From assembly GCF_000525855.1 (NCBI RefSeq), contig NZ_AODE01000020.1, forward strand, positions 1 to 55,593: a stretch of DNA of 55,593 nt. The letters are read 5' to 3'. Position 1 is the stretch's first letter; each line of letters begins with the position of its first letter. The notes under the pieces were generated by a model. It worked only from the letters and a program-made list of their open reading frames with translations. It was not told the DNA's origin and searched no databases. Below, in pieces: positions 10,318 to 17,246 of the stretch. The stretch comes from Listeria cornellensis FSL F6-0969 (GTDB taxonomy: Bacteria > Bacillota > Bacilli > Lactobacillales > Listeriaceae). Both the position numbers and the translations under genes were made by a program.

Positions 10318-11070
10318 ATGATTCAAGTGGAACATAAGTGGATAAAAGAAATTCCGGTCCTACATATTTATGAGGCAACACACGCGACCGAAAAATTACC
10401 AACTGTCTTTTTTTTATCATGGTTTTCAATCGCAAAAGGAATTATATTTACCGTACGCTTATTTGTTGGCGCAACGTGGAATGCGTGTTATTTTGCCGGA
10501 TGCGCCAATGCATGGGGAACGAAGCGGGAATGAGTCGGAAACGGAGCAGGCGATTTATTTTTGGGACACGGTTCGTGGGAATATCGATGAGTTGCCTCTA
10601 TTAAGAGATGCTTTAGATGCAGAAGGCTGATTGATCCGTCGAGGCTTGCAGTTGGCGGTTTTTCGATGGGAGCAATTACAAGTTATGGGATGTTAGCGCA
10701 GTATGATTGGCTGAAAGTGGGGGTTTGCCTCGCTGGGAGTTCGTACTATGGTCATTTCGCGAAGGCGCTTGCGGATGGTGTGACCAAACAGGGCATCGAG
10801 TTTCCTTTTGATGTGGACGCGCGGATTCGTGAATTGGCGCCGTATGATTTGAGCGCTGCGCCTACGAAATTGAAAAATCGCCCCTTGATGATTTGGCATG
10901 GGAAAGCGGATGATGTGGTGCCATTCCAGTACAGCGAAAAGCTATATGAGGCGTTGGTTGAGGAAGATATGTCGGATAATGTGGCTTTCATGGTGGACGA
11001 AAAGGCCAAACACAAAATCTCCATTGAGGGCATGCTTGCGGGTGTCGGCTTTTTAGAAGAAAAATTATAA
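10318..11070 (+). CDS. Alpha/beta hydrolase, YitV-like esterase (two frameshifts)
   Basis: Probable cytoplasmic serine esterase. The corrected protein (250 residues) contains the oxyanion region FFYHGFQSQKE, APMHGERSG, the nucleophile elbow GGFSMG (about residue 119), the acid in WHGKADDVVPF and the His in KAKHKIS, in the expected order for the family. The frame breaks at a T run 10408-10415 (eight T, seven restore) and at a short G run 10625-10626 (one G missing). The start ATG at 10318 follows a GGAAATGAGG region. Its stop lies 62 bp before the MIP18 gene with a probable promoter between them, so the two need not be co-transcribed. B. subtilis also places yitV beside yitW. Confidence 0.83.
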
Positions 11071-11085
11071 TGAAAATCATTCTCA
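11071..11085. promoter_or_regulatory. Probable Fur box upstream of the MIP18 gene
   Basis: TGAAAATCATTCTCA matches the Gram-positive 7-1-7 Fur consensus TGATAATNATTATCA at 12 of the 14 defined positions. It lies just upstream of an extended -10 (TG-T-TACAAT, -10 at 11093-11098), where bound repressor would block RNA polymerase. Confidence 0.6.
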
Positions 11086-11131
11086 ACTATGTTACAATAA
11101 TGAGAGAAAATCAAAAGGAGGCTACTACTTC

Positions 11132-11440
11132 ATGGATGCAGAACTAAAAGATAATTTGATGGGTGCGTTAGAGCAAGTAATTGATCCAGAGCTAGGCATT
11201 GATATTGTCAATATTGGTCTAGTTTACGATGTGGATTTGGACGAGGACGGGCTTTGTACGGTAACAATGACGCTAACAACAATGGGATGCCCACTTGCTG
11301 GGGTTTTGACAGATCAAGTACGTGTAGCGATGTCAGATATTCCAGAAGTGAAAGATACGAAAGTCGACCTTGTGTGGACGCCGGCTTGGACGAAAGACCG
11401 GATGTCGCGTTACGCTAAGATTGCACTCGGTATTCGATAA
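11132..11440 (+). CDS. yitW: MIP18/DUF59 iron-sulfur cluster assembly factor (YitW/SufT-like)
   Basis: Small cytosolic protein of 102 residues that helps mature iron-sulfur proteins. The family core is intact: ALEQVIDPELGIDIVNIGLVY, then TMTLTTMGCPLAGVLTDQVR with the conserved Cys (about residue 55) and a final VDLVWTPAWTKDRMS segment. A strong AAGGAGG site precedes the ATG. The gene has its own extended -10 promoter overlapped by a probable Fur box, which would couple iron-sulfur assembly to iron supply. A long hairpin terminator follows. No frame problem. Confidence 0.9.
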   Translation: MDAELKDNLMGALEQVIDPELGIDIVNIGLVYDVDLDEDGLCTVTMTLTTMGCPLAGVLTDQVRVAMSDIPEVKDTKVDLVWTPAWTKDRMSRYAKIALGIR

Positions 11441-11444
11441 AATG

Positions 11445-11514
11445 AAAAAGATACGCGGATAAGTGTATGCAACATCGAGTTAGGATGCGGCGGACTTATC
11501 TTCGTATCTTTTTT
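11445..11514. terminator. Bidirectional terminator hairpin
   Basis: AAAAAGATACG pairs with CGTATCTTTTT, extended by GGATAAGT/ACTTATC after a small internal mismatch, with a long loop. It ends both the MIP18 gene (+) and the PTS IIA gene (-). Confidence 0.75.
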
Positions 11515-11866
11515 AGTTATTGGCTTGTTCTAATTTTGCGATGCGTGCTTCTAGTTTGTTCTGACGCTCGTATTGGCGAACGATTTGTTTAGCTAAGTTA
11601 AGCTCGGCTTGCGCTGTCATCAAATGATCTTGCCCGTGTACTAATAAAAAGGATGGCGTTATATCATTATCTGGGCTCCGGCGCGAGACTAATTTCGTCT
11701 GCCAAGCATGTCCTTCTAAAAATTGTACTTCTGCCTTTTGCAAATGAGATGTTGCCTCTTCGAAATGATAGTTTTCAGCGGCGGTAATTGCAGCATAAGC
11801 TTCTTTTCGCGTGTTTCCGCCATGAAGAATTAATTTTACAACGGCTTCTTCTGTATGAATATCCAT
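11513..11866 (-). CDS. PTS lactose/cellobiose-family IIA protein
   Basis: Phosphocarrier component that passes phosphate from HPr to a IIB domain of a beta-glucoside, cellobiose or lactose PTS. The 117-residue helical protein has the family motifs LILHGGNTRKEAYAAI, HAWQTKLVSR and LLVHGQDHLM; the His of VHGQDH (about residue 80) is the phosphorylation site. The C-terminus is longer than usual and charged (RQNKLEARIAKLEQ), a short coiled coil. It stands alone: no IIB, IIC, regulator or glycosidase gene lies nearby, so it probably serves a system encoded elsewhere. AGGTG precedes the ATG. Confidence 0.88.
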   Translation of the reverse strand: MDIHTEEAVVKLILHGGNTRKEAYAAITAAENYHFEEATSHLQKAEVQFLEGHAWQTKLVSRRSPDNDITPSFLLVHGQDHLMTAQAELNLAKQIVRQYERQNKLEARIAKLEQANN

Positions 11867-12015
11867 TTTTTCACCTCATTTAAGCTATTTATCTTATTGT
11901 AGCAAAGCGTGCGAGTAATTGCTATTATTAGGTTAATCAGCCTATGGTACGATGACAGGGTGCGCGCAATCGATATATAATGTAACTATCAAAGTGGTCG
12001 AAAAGAGGGATACTG

Positions 12016-12213
12016 ATGGAAGAACGATTATATGATCTTGAGGATAAAGTACAGGATTTAGAGCTAGAGGTGTTGAGTCTACGCCAACAAGTAAACGAGC
12101 TAGAGCAAGCGAAATCGACGAAATCACATAGAGGCAACTGGTCATGGGGAATGTTTGCGTTAATCCCAATCGTAGCAATTATTTGTAATATGATTGTAGA
12201 ACTAGTAGACTAA
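12016..12213 (+). CDS. Small coiled-coil membrane protein (65 residues)
   Basis: Not recognised as a named family. Residues 2-35 form a strong heptad coiled coil (EERLYDLEDKVQDLELEVL onward), followed by a short basic linker and one C-terminal transmembrane segment (about residues 44-62, FALIPIVAIICNMIVEL). This layout suggests a tail-anchored protein that oligomerises through its cytoplasmic helix. AAGAGGG lies a few bases before the ATG. A terminator-like hairpin follows directly at 12226-12250. Function unknown. Confidence 0.7.
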   Translation: MEERLYDLEDKVQDLELEVLSLRQQVNELEQAKSTKSHRGNWSWGMFALIPIVAIICNMIVELVD

Positions 12214-12229
12214 TAGAAGAAAGATAATT

Positions 12230-12250
12230 CCCTAATCTGATTGGGGAATT
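12230..12250 (+). repeat. 21-bp direct repeat, copy 1 (terminator-like hairpin)
   Basis: The segment is identical to 12419-12439. It contains a CCC...GGGG hairpin that extends with AATT on both sides. The two copies bracket the palindromic element at 12251-12371. Confidence 0.8.
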
Positions 12251-12371
12251 CAGTGTGTCGACAAACGCTCATTTTCGTCGTTTAAAGCTCCGTTCCAGTG
12301 CTCACGTACCCTAGTACGCTCCGCGCTGGTACTCACTTTTGCCTAGAAACTAAGCATTTGTCGACACGCTG
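12251..12371. repeat. 121-bp palindromic structured element, copy A
   Basis: The ends form an imperfect 19-bp inverted repeat (CAGTGTGTCGACAAACGCT against the complement of AGCATTTGTCGACACGCTG). Inside, CCAGTGC (12295-12301) pairs with GCGCTGG (12323-12329), and CGTAC (12305-12309) pairs with GTACG (12314-12318) around CCTA. A related element with compensatory changes lies at 31693-31819. No open reading frame of note is inside. It could be an RNA structure, a terminator or a small non-autonomous mobile element. Confidence 0.8.
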
Positions 12372-12418
12372 AAGTTTTGAGAAATATCATATAAAGCGGT
12401 TTGTCTAGAGTCTGAATC

Positions 12419-12446
12419 CCCTAATCTGATTGGGGAATTATTTTTT
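12419..12446 (+). terminator. Terminator hairpin, containing copy 2 of the 21-bp direct repeat
   Basis: CCCC pairs with GGGG around TAATCTGATT, with AATT extensions, and a T tract follows (12440-12446). The bases 12419-12439 repeat 12230-12250 exactly. Confidence 0.7.
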
Positions 12447-12620
12447 GGGAATTTTGTTCGCCTCTGTTCGTATGGGAATGCGAAAAATTATACCCAAAAT
12501 TATGTACAATACCCAGATATAACTAAAAAAGTTGTTAATTAAGCGCTTTTTTCATAAATTCGTATATAAAAGGCTATAAAACAAATTATTTTAGTCACAA
12601 AAATTACACAGTTTGTTCCC

Positions 12621-12649
12621 TTGCTTTTTCCGCTCAATAAAAGTAGAAT
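12621..12649 (+). promoter_or_regulatory. Promoter of the LhrA-like sRNA
   Basis: TTGCTT (12621-12626), a 17-base spacer and TAGAAT (12644-12649) form a good sigma-A promoter; transcription should start near 12656. Confidence 0.65.
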
Positions 12650-12656
12650 ATATATA

Positions 12657-12932
12657 TACCTTGCATTTAGTGTAAGCTCTTATTTCGACAAAAGTATACA
12701 GTTCTTGTTTATTTTTGTGGGGATAAGACCCTATCATGGTTATAATGGAATTCGGTGTATCCATCTTCCAAATGGTGAGCACTTGTGTTTATCATATGAT
12801 TTCGCACCGATAACCGTTATTTGTTTTCATTCATCTCATTTGCCATGTAGTTTTCGTTTGTGCCTCATCCCGTTAAGCATAAACATTCGAACATGATGGC
12901 CTGCCTAGTCAATTGACTGGGCCTTTTTTTTT
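12657..12932 (+). ncRNA. lhrA: LhrA-like Hfq-binding small RNA
   Basis: A sigma-A promoter (TTGCTT-17-TAGAAT) and a strong rho-independent terminator define a transcript of roughly 270 nt with no convincing coding frame. In Listeria monocytogenes the Hfq-dependent sRNA LhrA (about 268 nt, as I recall) lies beside the pfpI-like gene lmo2256, the same neighbour as here at 13241. LhrA represses mRNAs such as lmo0850 by pairing at the ribosome binding site. The assignment rests on position, length and architecture; I could not compare sequences. A 91-codon frame on the + strand overlaps it but has no ribosome binding site. Confidence 0.65.
12902..12932 (+). terminator. Terminator of the LhrA-like sRNA
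   Basis: GCCTAGTC pairs with GACTGGGC (one G:U) around AATT, followed by nine T. A textbook rho-independent terminator. Confidence 0.85.
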
Positions 12933-12963
12933 GTTGTTGTGTCTGTTCGAACAAAGTGAGTTA

Positions 12964-13013
12964 CAGCCTCAATATGCATGAGAGCAAAGCGAGCATGTAA
13001 TCCTTCTCGGCTG
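12964..13013. repeat. Dispersed hairpin element with 34-nt core, copy 1
   Basis: The core at 12970-13003 (from CAATATGCATGAGAGC to GCGAGCATGTAATCC) recurs at 40856-40889 (minus strand), 55412-55445 and 55519-55552. Here it is enclosed by a CAGCC / GGCTG stem (12964-12968 with 13009-13013). Other copies have a different but still complementary stem. Confidence 0.8.
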
Positions 13014-13030
13014 TTGAAAGCAAAATCTCC

Positions 13031-13075
13031 GCCTTACGCCAAATAGTGGTTAAGGCAATTTTATTTTGTTTAGAG
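13031..13075 (+). terminator. Possible terminator downstream of hairpin element copy 1
   Basis: GCCTTA pairs with TAAGGC, with CCA/TGG inside, followed by a T-rich stretch (AATTTTATTTTG). No gene on this strand ends here, so it may close a short transcript carrying the repeat element. Confidence 0.4.
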
Positions 13076-13104
13076 ATTTACCCAATCAAGGAGAGAACAT
13101 AATT

Positions 13105-13119
13105 TTACAATCATTATCA
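13105..13119. promoter_or_regulatory. Fur/PerR-type operator-like palindrome
   Basis: TTACAATCATTATCA matches both the PerR (TTATAATNATTATAA) and Fur (TGATAATNATTATCA) consensus at 12 of 14 defined positions. It lies about 120 bp before the PfpI-family start and some 85 bp upstream of that gene's likely -10 (TATACT, 13202-13207), which is rather far. Confidence 0.35.
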
Positions 13120-13240
13120 CTAGCCTTCCACAAATCGTCATGAGAAACCAACCCAATAATCCCCCACAAGCAGATTACTTCAAGCCCACCATCTCTATTG
13201 GTATACTTGGAGTAAGAAATGATTGAAGGAGGACGATAAC

Positions 13241-13758
13241 ATGACACTACAAGGTAAAAAAGTAATCGCTCTAATCAGCGATGATTTCGAGGATTTAGAA
13301 TTATGGTATCCAGTTTTACGAGTTCGCGAAGCTGGAGCTGAGGTTCATCTAGTTGGGGAAGAAGCCGGTGTTGTCTACCACGGGAAGTATGGCGTTCCTG
13401 CAACAAGTGATTTTAGCTTTGAGGATATTAAAGTGGAAGATTACGACGGGATTTTAGTTCCAGGGGCTGGTCGCCAGATAAGTTGCGCCGCTTCGATAAA
13501 GTATTGGAATTTGTACGCTACTTCGATAAACAAAAGAAACCGATTGGCCAAATTTGTCACGCCGGTTGGGTGCTTATTTCAGCAGGAATTCTGGATGGCG
13601 TCAACGTCACCAGTACGCCTGGTATCAAGGATGATATGACGAATGCTGGTGCGATTTGGCATGATGAAGCAGTTGTTACGGACGGCCATATTATTTCGAG
13701 TCGTCGCCCACCAGATTTACCAGATTATGTACCAGCTTTCATCGCAGCGTTTAAGTAA
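13241..13758 (+). CDS. DJ-1/PfpI family protein (general stress type, frameshifted)
   Basis: Member of the DJ-1/PfpI superfamily, likely a glyoxalase/deglycase-like or stress protein similar to B. subtilis YfkM and Listeria lmo2256. The ATG at 13241 follows GAAGGAGGA. The frame breaks at a G run (13463-13466, four G; five restore it). The joined protein of 172 residues reads VPGGWSPDKLRRFDKV, then GQICHAGWVLISAG with the nucleophile Cys-His elbow (about residue 105) and ends DYVPAFIAAFK. A hairpin terminator follows. Upstream are the LhrA-like sRNA, a hairpin repeat and a Fur/PerR-like palindrome. The exact activity is unproven for this family. Confidence 0.87.
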
Positions 13759-13762
13759 GTAG

Positions 13763-13792
13763 AAAAAAAAGAGCCGAATTTGGCTCTTTTTT
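13763..13792. terminator. Bidirectional terminator
   Basis: AAAAAAGAGCC pairs with GGCTCTTTTTT around GAATTT, between convergent genes. Confidence 0.85.
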
Positions 13793-14064
13793 CATGTGAA
13801 GTAATAACTAATTATGAAACCAATGAAGGATGGAATCGCGGCAACTGCGAGTAAGATGCTCCATCGTAATTGAATTTTGCGATTCGGATTTTGCGCTCTG
13901 CCTACGGATACGAGTGCGGAGCAGATGATCGACGCCAAAATTAAGACCATCAAGACGAAGGAGAATAGCGATGACATGCTGTATCCGGTCGTTAGTAGGC
14001 TGAAAATGATAACGAGTGCGGCAATTCCAATACCGCTAAAAAATGCTTTCCACAAATGGCTCAC
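13792..14064 (-). CDS. Small three-helix membrane protein, DUF5316-like
   Basis: A 90-residue protein with three hydrophobic segments (about residues 8-26, 31-50 and 68-88) separated by a basic NPNRKIQLR loop. The pattern resembles the DUF5316 small membrane proteins of Bacillus and Listeria, though I am not certain of the family. The start is GTG with only a weak AAGAG nearby, so the true start could differ. It converges on the PfpI gene and shares its terminator. No function can be proposed. Confidence 0.6.
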   Translation of the reverse strand: MSHLWKAFFSGIGIAALVIIFSLLTTGYSMSSLFSFVLMVLILASIICSALVSVGRAQNPNRKIQLRWSILLAVAAIPSFIGFIISYYFT

Positions 14065-14177
14065 TCTTTTCTATTCAATATCTCTTACCTTTATAGCAGA
14101 TATGGGAGGCAAATGTCTAATGATATGAAAAATACCAAACAAAAAAGGACGGAATTTCTTCGCGTCCTCGTCATACG

Positions 14178-14600
14178 TTAAAAATCAAAATCGTCACTGA
14201 ATGATGGTTCACTAGGCAGACACATGAAAATAATCATAATAATACTACCTACAAATGGAATCAGGCTGAGCAAAACAAACCAACCGCTTTTGTTAGAATC
14301 GTGCAAACGGCGAATAGTTAAGGCTAGCAGTGGAATAAATGTTGCTAATTCATATAAGAACAGGAGTAGTAAGATAAGCAGTGTTGAGCCTGATGTCATG
14401 ATGAAAGCAAAATCTCCTGTTGCGTCGCTTACCGATGATGTTGCAGCTGTGAACACGGTGAAAACTAAGATTAATACATAAAAAATACTGATAATAATCG
14501 CATTCCATAAAACGACATACCAATAGGCAGAACGTGAGGAACGCCCGCTGAAATTCACGTAATTTTTCCAAAAAGATTTATAAGCTTCTAGAAATCCCAA
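14178..14600 (-). CDS. DUF805 family membrane protein
   Basis: Integral membrane protein of 140 residues with four predicted membrane segments. The DUF805 hallmarks are clear: an N-terminal SFWKNYVNFSGRSSRSAYWY (aromatic-basic lead-in to the first helix), then LTIRRLHDSNKSGWFVLLSLIPFVG near residues 93-118, where RRLHD-x-x-x-SGW is the diagnostic motif. It resembles the lmo2255-type gene next to the NCS2 permease in Listeria. The molecular role of DUF805 proteins is unknown. The ATG follows AGGGAGGG. Confidence 0.88.
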   Translation of the reverse strand: MGFLEAYKSFWKNYVNFSGRSSRSAYWYVVLWNAIIISIFYVLILVFTVFTAATSSVSDATGDFAFIMTSGSTLLILLLLFLYELATFIPLLALTIRRLHDSNKSGWFVLLSLIPFVGSIIMIIFMCLPSEPSFSDDFDF

Positions 14601-14727
14601 GATAAAACCCTCCCTTCTAAGATGTTACATTCCAGTATAGCACGGTTTGAAGCGGATTTGTTTGTCGGAATGGTGAATAATTTAAAAAAACTGTACTCCA
14701 AATTTGAATTGGAATACAGCTTTATTT

Positions 14728-16016
14728 TTAATGAGGTAGGAAGGCGACTAGAATGAAGAATAGAATCGCGATGACGATGATGAACCAGTTGAGTTCGCGC
14801 CATTTACCTGTGAAGATTTTTAGGATTGGGTAGGAGATGAAGCCGAATGCTAGTCCGATGGCAATGCTTGATGTTAGCGGCATTGCCAGGATAACTAGAA
14901 AGGCTGGGAAGGCTTCGTCGAGCGTGTCCCAATCGATTTCTTTGACGGCGCCAATCATCATGCTACCAACGATAATCAGGCTGGTGCGGTAATCGCTGAA
15001 ATGCCGGATACTGCGCCGACAAGTGGGGCGAAAAACGCGGAAACTAGGAACAATCCGGCAACAGTAAGCGTCGTTAAACCTGTCCGCCCGCCTGTTGCAA
15101 CACCTGCGGAAGACTCGATGTAGGCGCTAGTTGGTGTTGTCCCGAACATAGAGCCAACACTTGTTGCGACCGCATCTGCGAGTAGGGCGTGTTTTGCATT
15201 GGGCAAACTTTCACCTTTCATGAGGCCGGCTTTTTTAGCGACACCAATCATCGTTCCTGTCGTATCGAAAATCGTGATTAAAAGGAAGGACAGAACAACG
15301 CCGTAAAGGCTGTACGTGACGACATCGCCGAACGCGTGGATTGGGTTTGTGATAACCAAATCCGGCATCGACGGCATTTTGACAAAGCCATTGAATTTAA
15401 GTTCACCGGTGAAGAAAGCAATAATCCCAGTCGAAATCATCCCGATAAAAAGTGCTCCTTTGACGTTCAGCGCTAGGAAAATCAGCGTAATCAGAAGTCC
15501 GGCAATAGCAAGCAAGGCTTCTGGAGAATGAAGATCGCCAAGCCCGACTAGATTGGAATCGCTTTTTACGATAATTCCTGTCATACGGAAGCCGAGGAAT
15601 GCAATGAAAAGACCGATACCAGCTGTGATTCCTGCTTTTAGAGTATGTGGAATCGCTGTGATTAATTTCTCCCGGAAAGGTGTTAAGGATAATAGTAAGA
15701 AAATAATACCTGCTACGAAAACGGCTGTAAATGCGGTTGCGTAGTCTAATTTTTGCGTGGTGACAACGGTGACGAAATAGGCGTTCATCCCGAGTCCTGG
15801 TGCAATGGCGATTGGGTAATTGGCGAATAGTGCCATCCAAAGTGTCCCGATGACGGCCGAGATAATCGTTGCCATGAAGACTGTGTTAAATGGAACGCCT
15901 GCCGCTGAAAGGATTGCCGGGTTTACGACGATGATATAGACCATTGTTAAAAATGTCGTAAAACCTGAAATAACCTCTGTTTTGACGTCTGTTCCATGAG
16001 CTTTTAGTTGAAACAT
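14728..16016 (-). CDS. NCS2 purine permease, PbuG/AzgA-like (frameshifted)
   Basis: Proton-coupled uptake of hypoxanthine, guanine or adenine. About 429 residues with 12 or more membrane helices. Family motifs include GFTTFLTMVYIIVVNPAIL at the N-terminus, APGLGMNAYFV near residue 80 and GTTPTSAYIESSAGVATGGRTG near 310, which carries the substrate site. The frame breaks at a GG (14979-14980, + strand) where one more G restores APALIIVGSMM. I choose ATG 16016, after GGGAGTGG, over the in-frame start 69 bases upstream. No purine riboswitch consensus is visible; two CGAA/TTCG half-sites upstream may be PurR boxes. Confidence 0.9.
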
Positions 16017-16059
16017 ATAATTCCACTCCCTTTTATAGTTAAAAAGATGATTCTTCGTC

Positions 16060-16103
16060 TTATTACGAACGTTTTGAAACCACAACTACAATAATATTCG
16101 TTT
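16060..16103. promoter_or_regulatory. Possible pair of PurR boxes
   Basis: CGAAC at 16066-16070 and TTCG at 16097-16100 form an inverted pair upstream of the purine permease, as PurR operators do. The flanks match the PurBox consensus only partly and the spacing is a little long. Confidence 0.25.
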
Positions 16104-16210
16104 TTCGACTGAAATGCAAGCTTATTTTGGGAAGTTATATTCTTTTTAAGGATGAAACGGTTTCATATGTTATAATGAATGTGTTGAAATATGATAGGTG
16201 GAGGAATTTC

Positions 16211-16858
16211 ATGAAAGCATTTGTTTTTGATTTTGATGGAACGATGATTGATACGGAAGCAGTTTGGTTTGACGAGACACAGAAGTATTTACAGGCGAAC
16301 TATGGCATGAGCTTGCCGATGGATGTTTATGAGCAAGTGGTTGGAAGCACCGACGAACCGCTACTTCTTTATATGGCGGAACAAACGAATGGCAAATTTG
16401 ACGCTGCGGCTTTTCAAAAATACATAGACTTACAAGTGCATAATGGCCGTGATAAATTAGAAATGCGCGATGGTTTCATGCGATTGTTCGATTATGCCAA
16501 GGACAATGGTTATAAAATTGGTTTGGCGACAAGCTCCGCGCGTGCTTGGGTGGACCCGATTTTGGAGAAGTTCGGCATTTTGGATGATTTTGAAACGATT
16601 CAGACGGCGGATGATGTGGAGGTTATTAAACCGGATCCAGCGCTGTATCGTCAAGCAGTGGAGGCACTTGGGGTGAAACCGGAAGAAGCGATTGCCGTGG
16701 AAGATTCACGGAATGGTTCGTTATCGGCGGTTGGCGCAGGGCTACACGTGATTGTTGTGAAGAATGAAGTGACGAAGGGCATTGTTTTCCCGGAAGGAAC
16801 GAGTGTGTATGATTCGTTTGCAGATGTGGATTTGGATGCATTTTTAGCGGGTAAATAG
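16211..16858 (+). CDS. HAD-superfamily phosphatase / beta-phosphoglucomutase-like
   Basis: Phosphatase or phosphomutase of HAD subfamily I with an alpha-helical cap. The 215-residue protein begins MKAFVFDFDGTMIDTEAVWF (motif I Asp pair at residues 8 and 10), has GLATSSA (motif II), VIKPDPALY (motif III Lys) and AVEDSRNGSLSAVGAG (motif IV). The ATG at 16211 follows GGTGGAGG; an in-frame upstream GTG is less likely. It parallels lmo2253 beside the NCS2 permease. A mutase needs an intact cap Lys/His set that I cannot verify, so a sugar-phosphate phosphatase is equally likely. Confidence 0.85.
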   Translation: MKAFVFDFDGTMIDTEAVWFDETQKYLQANYGMSLPMDVYEQVVGSTDEPLLLYMAEQTNGKFDAAAFQKYIDLQVHNGRDKLEMRDGFMRLFDYAKDNGYKIGLATSSARAWVDPILEKFGILDDFETIQTADDVEVIKPDPALYRQAVEALGVKPEEAIAVEDSRNGSLSAVGAGLHVIVVKNEVTKGIVFPEGTSVYDSFADVDLDAFLAGK

Positions 16859-16877
16859 AGTTAGAGGAGTGATTGGA

Positions 16878-17183
16878 ATGATTGAAAATACGATAAAAGA
16901 AGTAGAGTTATTTGAACAAATGACGCATGGTGAGCCGGTGCTTTTTGTGACGGCAATTGGGTATGTTATCGGGATTACGGATATTCCTGATGAGATTCCG
17001 CACAGTGTTGTGAAGTTGAAAGATGTATATATTAATTGTGTGTCGGCATCACGGGTAAATCGTTTTTCGAAGGGTTTGACGGTTTCGGTGGATCAGATTA
17101 TCGCGTTTAATGTGTTGACGGAGGAAGAGATGCAACGAATGATTACGAATTGGCAGGTATCTATGGCTCCTACTATAGGATAA
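16878..17183 (+). CDS. Hypothetical protein (101 residues)
   Basis: No family recognised. Mixed alpha/beta protein with a hydrophobic strand (PVLFVTAIGYVIGITDIP, residues 19-36), a central SVVKLKDVYINCVSASRV segment and a charged C-terminal helix (TEEEMQRMIT). No signal peptide or membrane helix is convincing. The ATG at 16878 is 8 bases after AGAGGAG; the in-frame GTG at 16869 overlaps that site. It starts 19 bp after the HAD gene and is followed by a strong terminator, so the two form an operon. Confidence 0.7.
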   Translation: MIENTIKEVELFEQMTHGEPVLFVTAIGYVIGITDIPDEIPHSVVKLKDVYINCVSASRVNRFSKGLTVSVDQIIAFNVLTEEEMQRMITNWQVSMAPTIG

Positions 17184-17227
17184 AAAGGTTTGTGACTTTA
17201 TTTTAATAAAGTCACAAACCTTTTTTT
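17182..17227. terminator. Strong bidirectional terminator
   Basis: AAAGGTTTGTGACTTTATT pairs with its near-perfect complement (AATAAAGTCACAAACCTTT), followed by T residues on both strands. Confidence 0.9.
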
Positions 17228-17246
17228 CGTTATTATATAGCTAAGG

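Noticed and set aside
12591-12782. 63-codon open frame on the minus strand
   Set aside because: Overlaps the sRNA promoter, has no ribosome site and no recognisable protein features.
12621-12896. 91-codon open frame on the + strand overlapping the LhrA-like RNA
   Set aside because: No ribosome binding site, odd composition, and a promoter-terminator pair better explains the region as an sRNA.
16020-16110. Purine riboswitch upstream of the NCS2 permease
   Set aside because: The conserved purine-aptamer core is absent on the relevant strand; only weak PurR-like half-sites remain.
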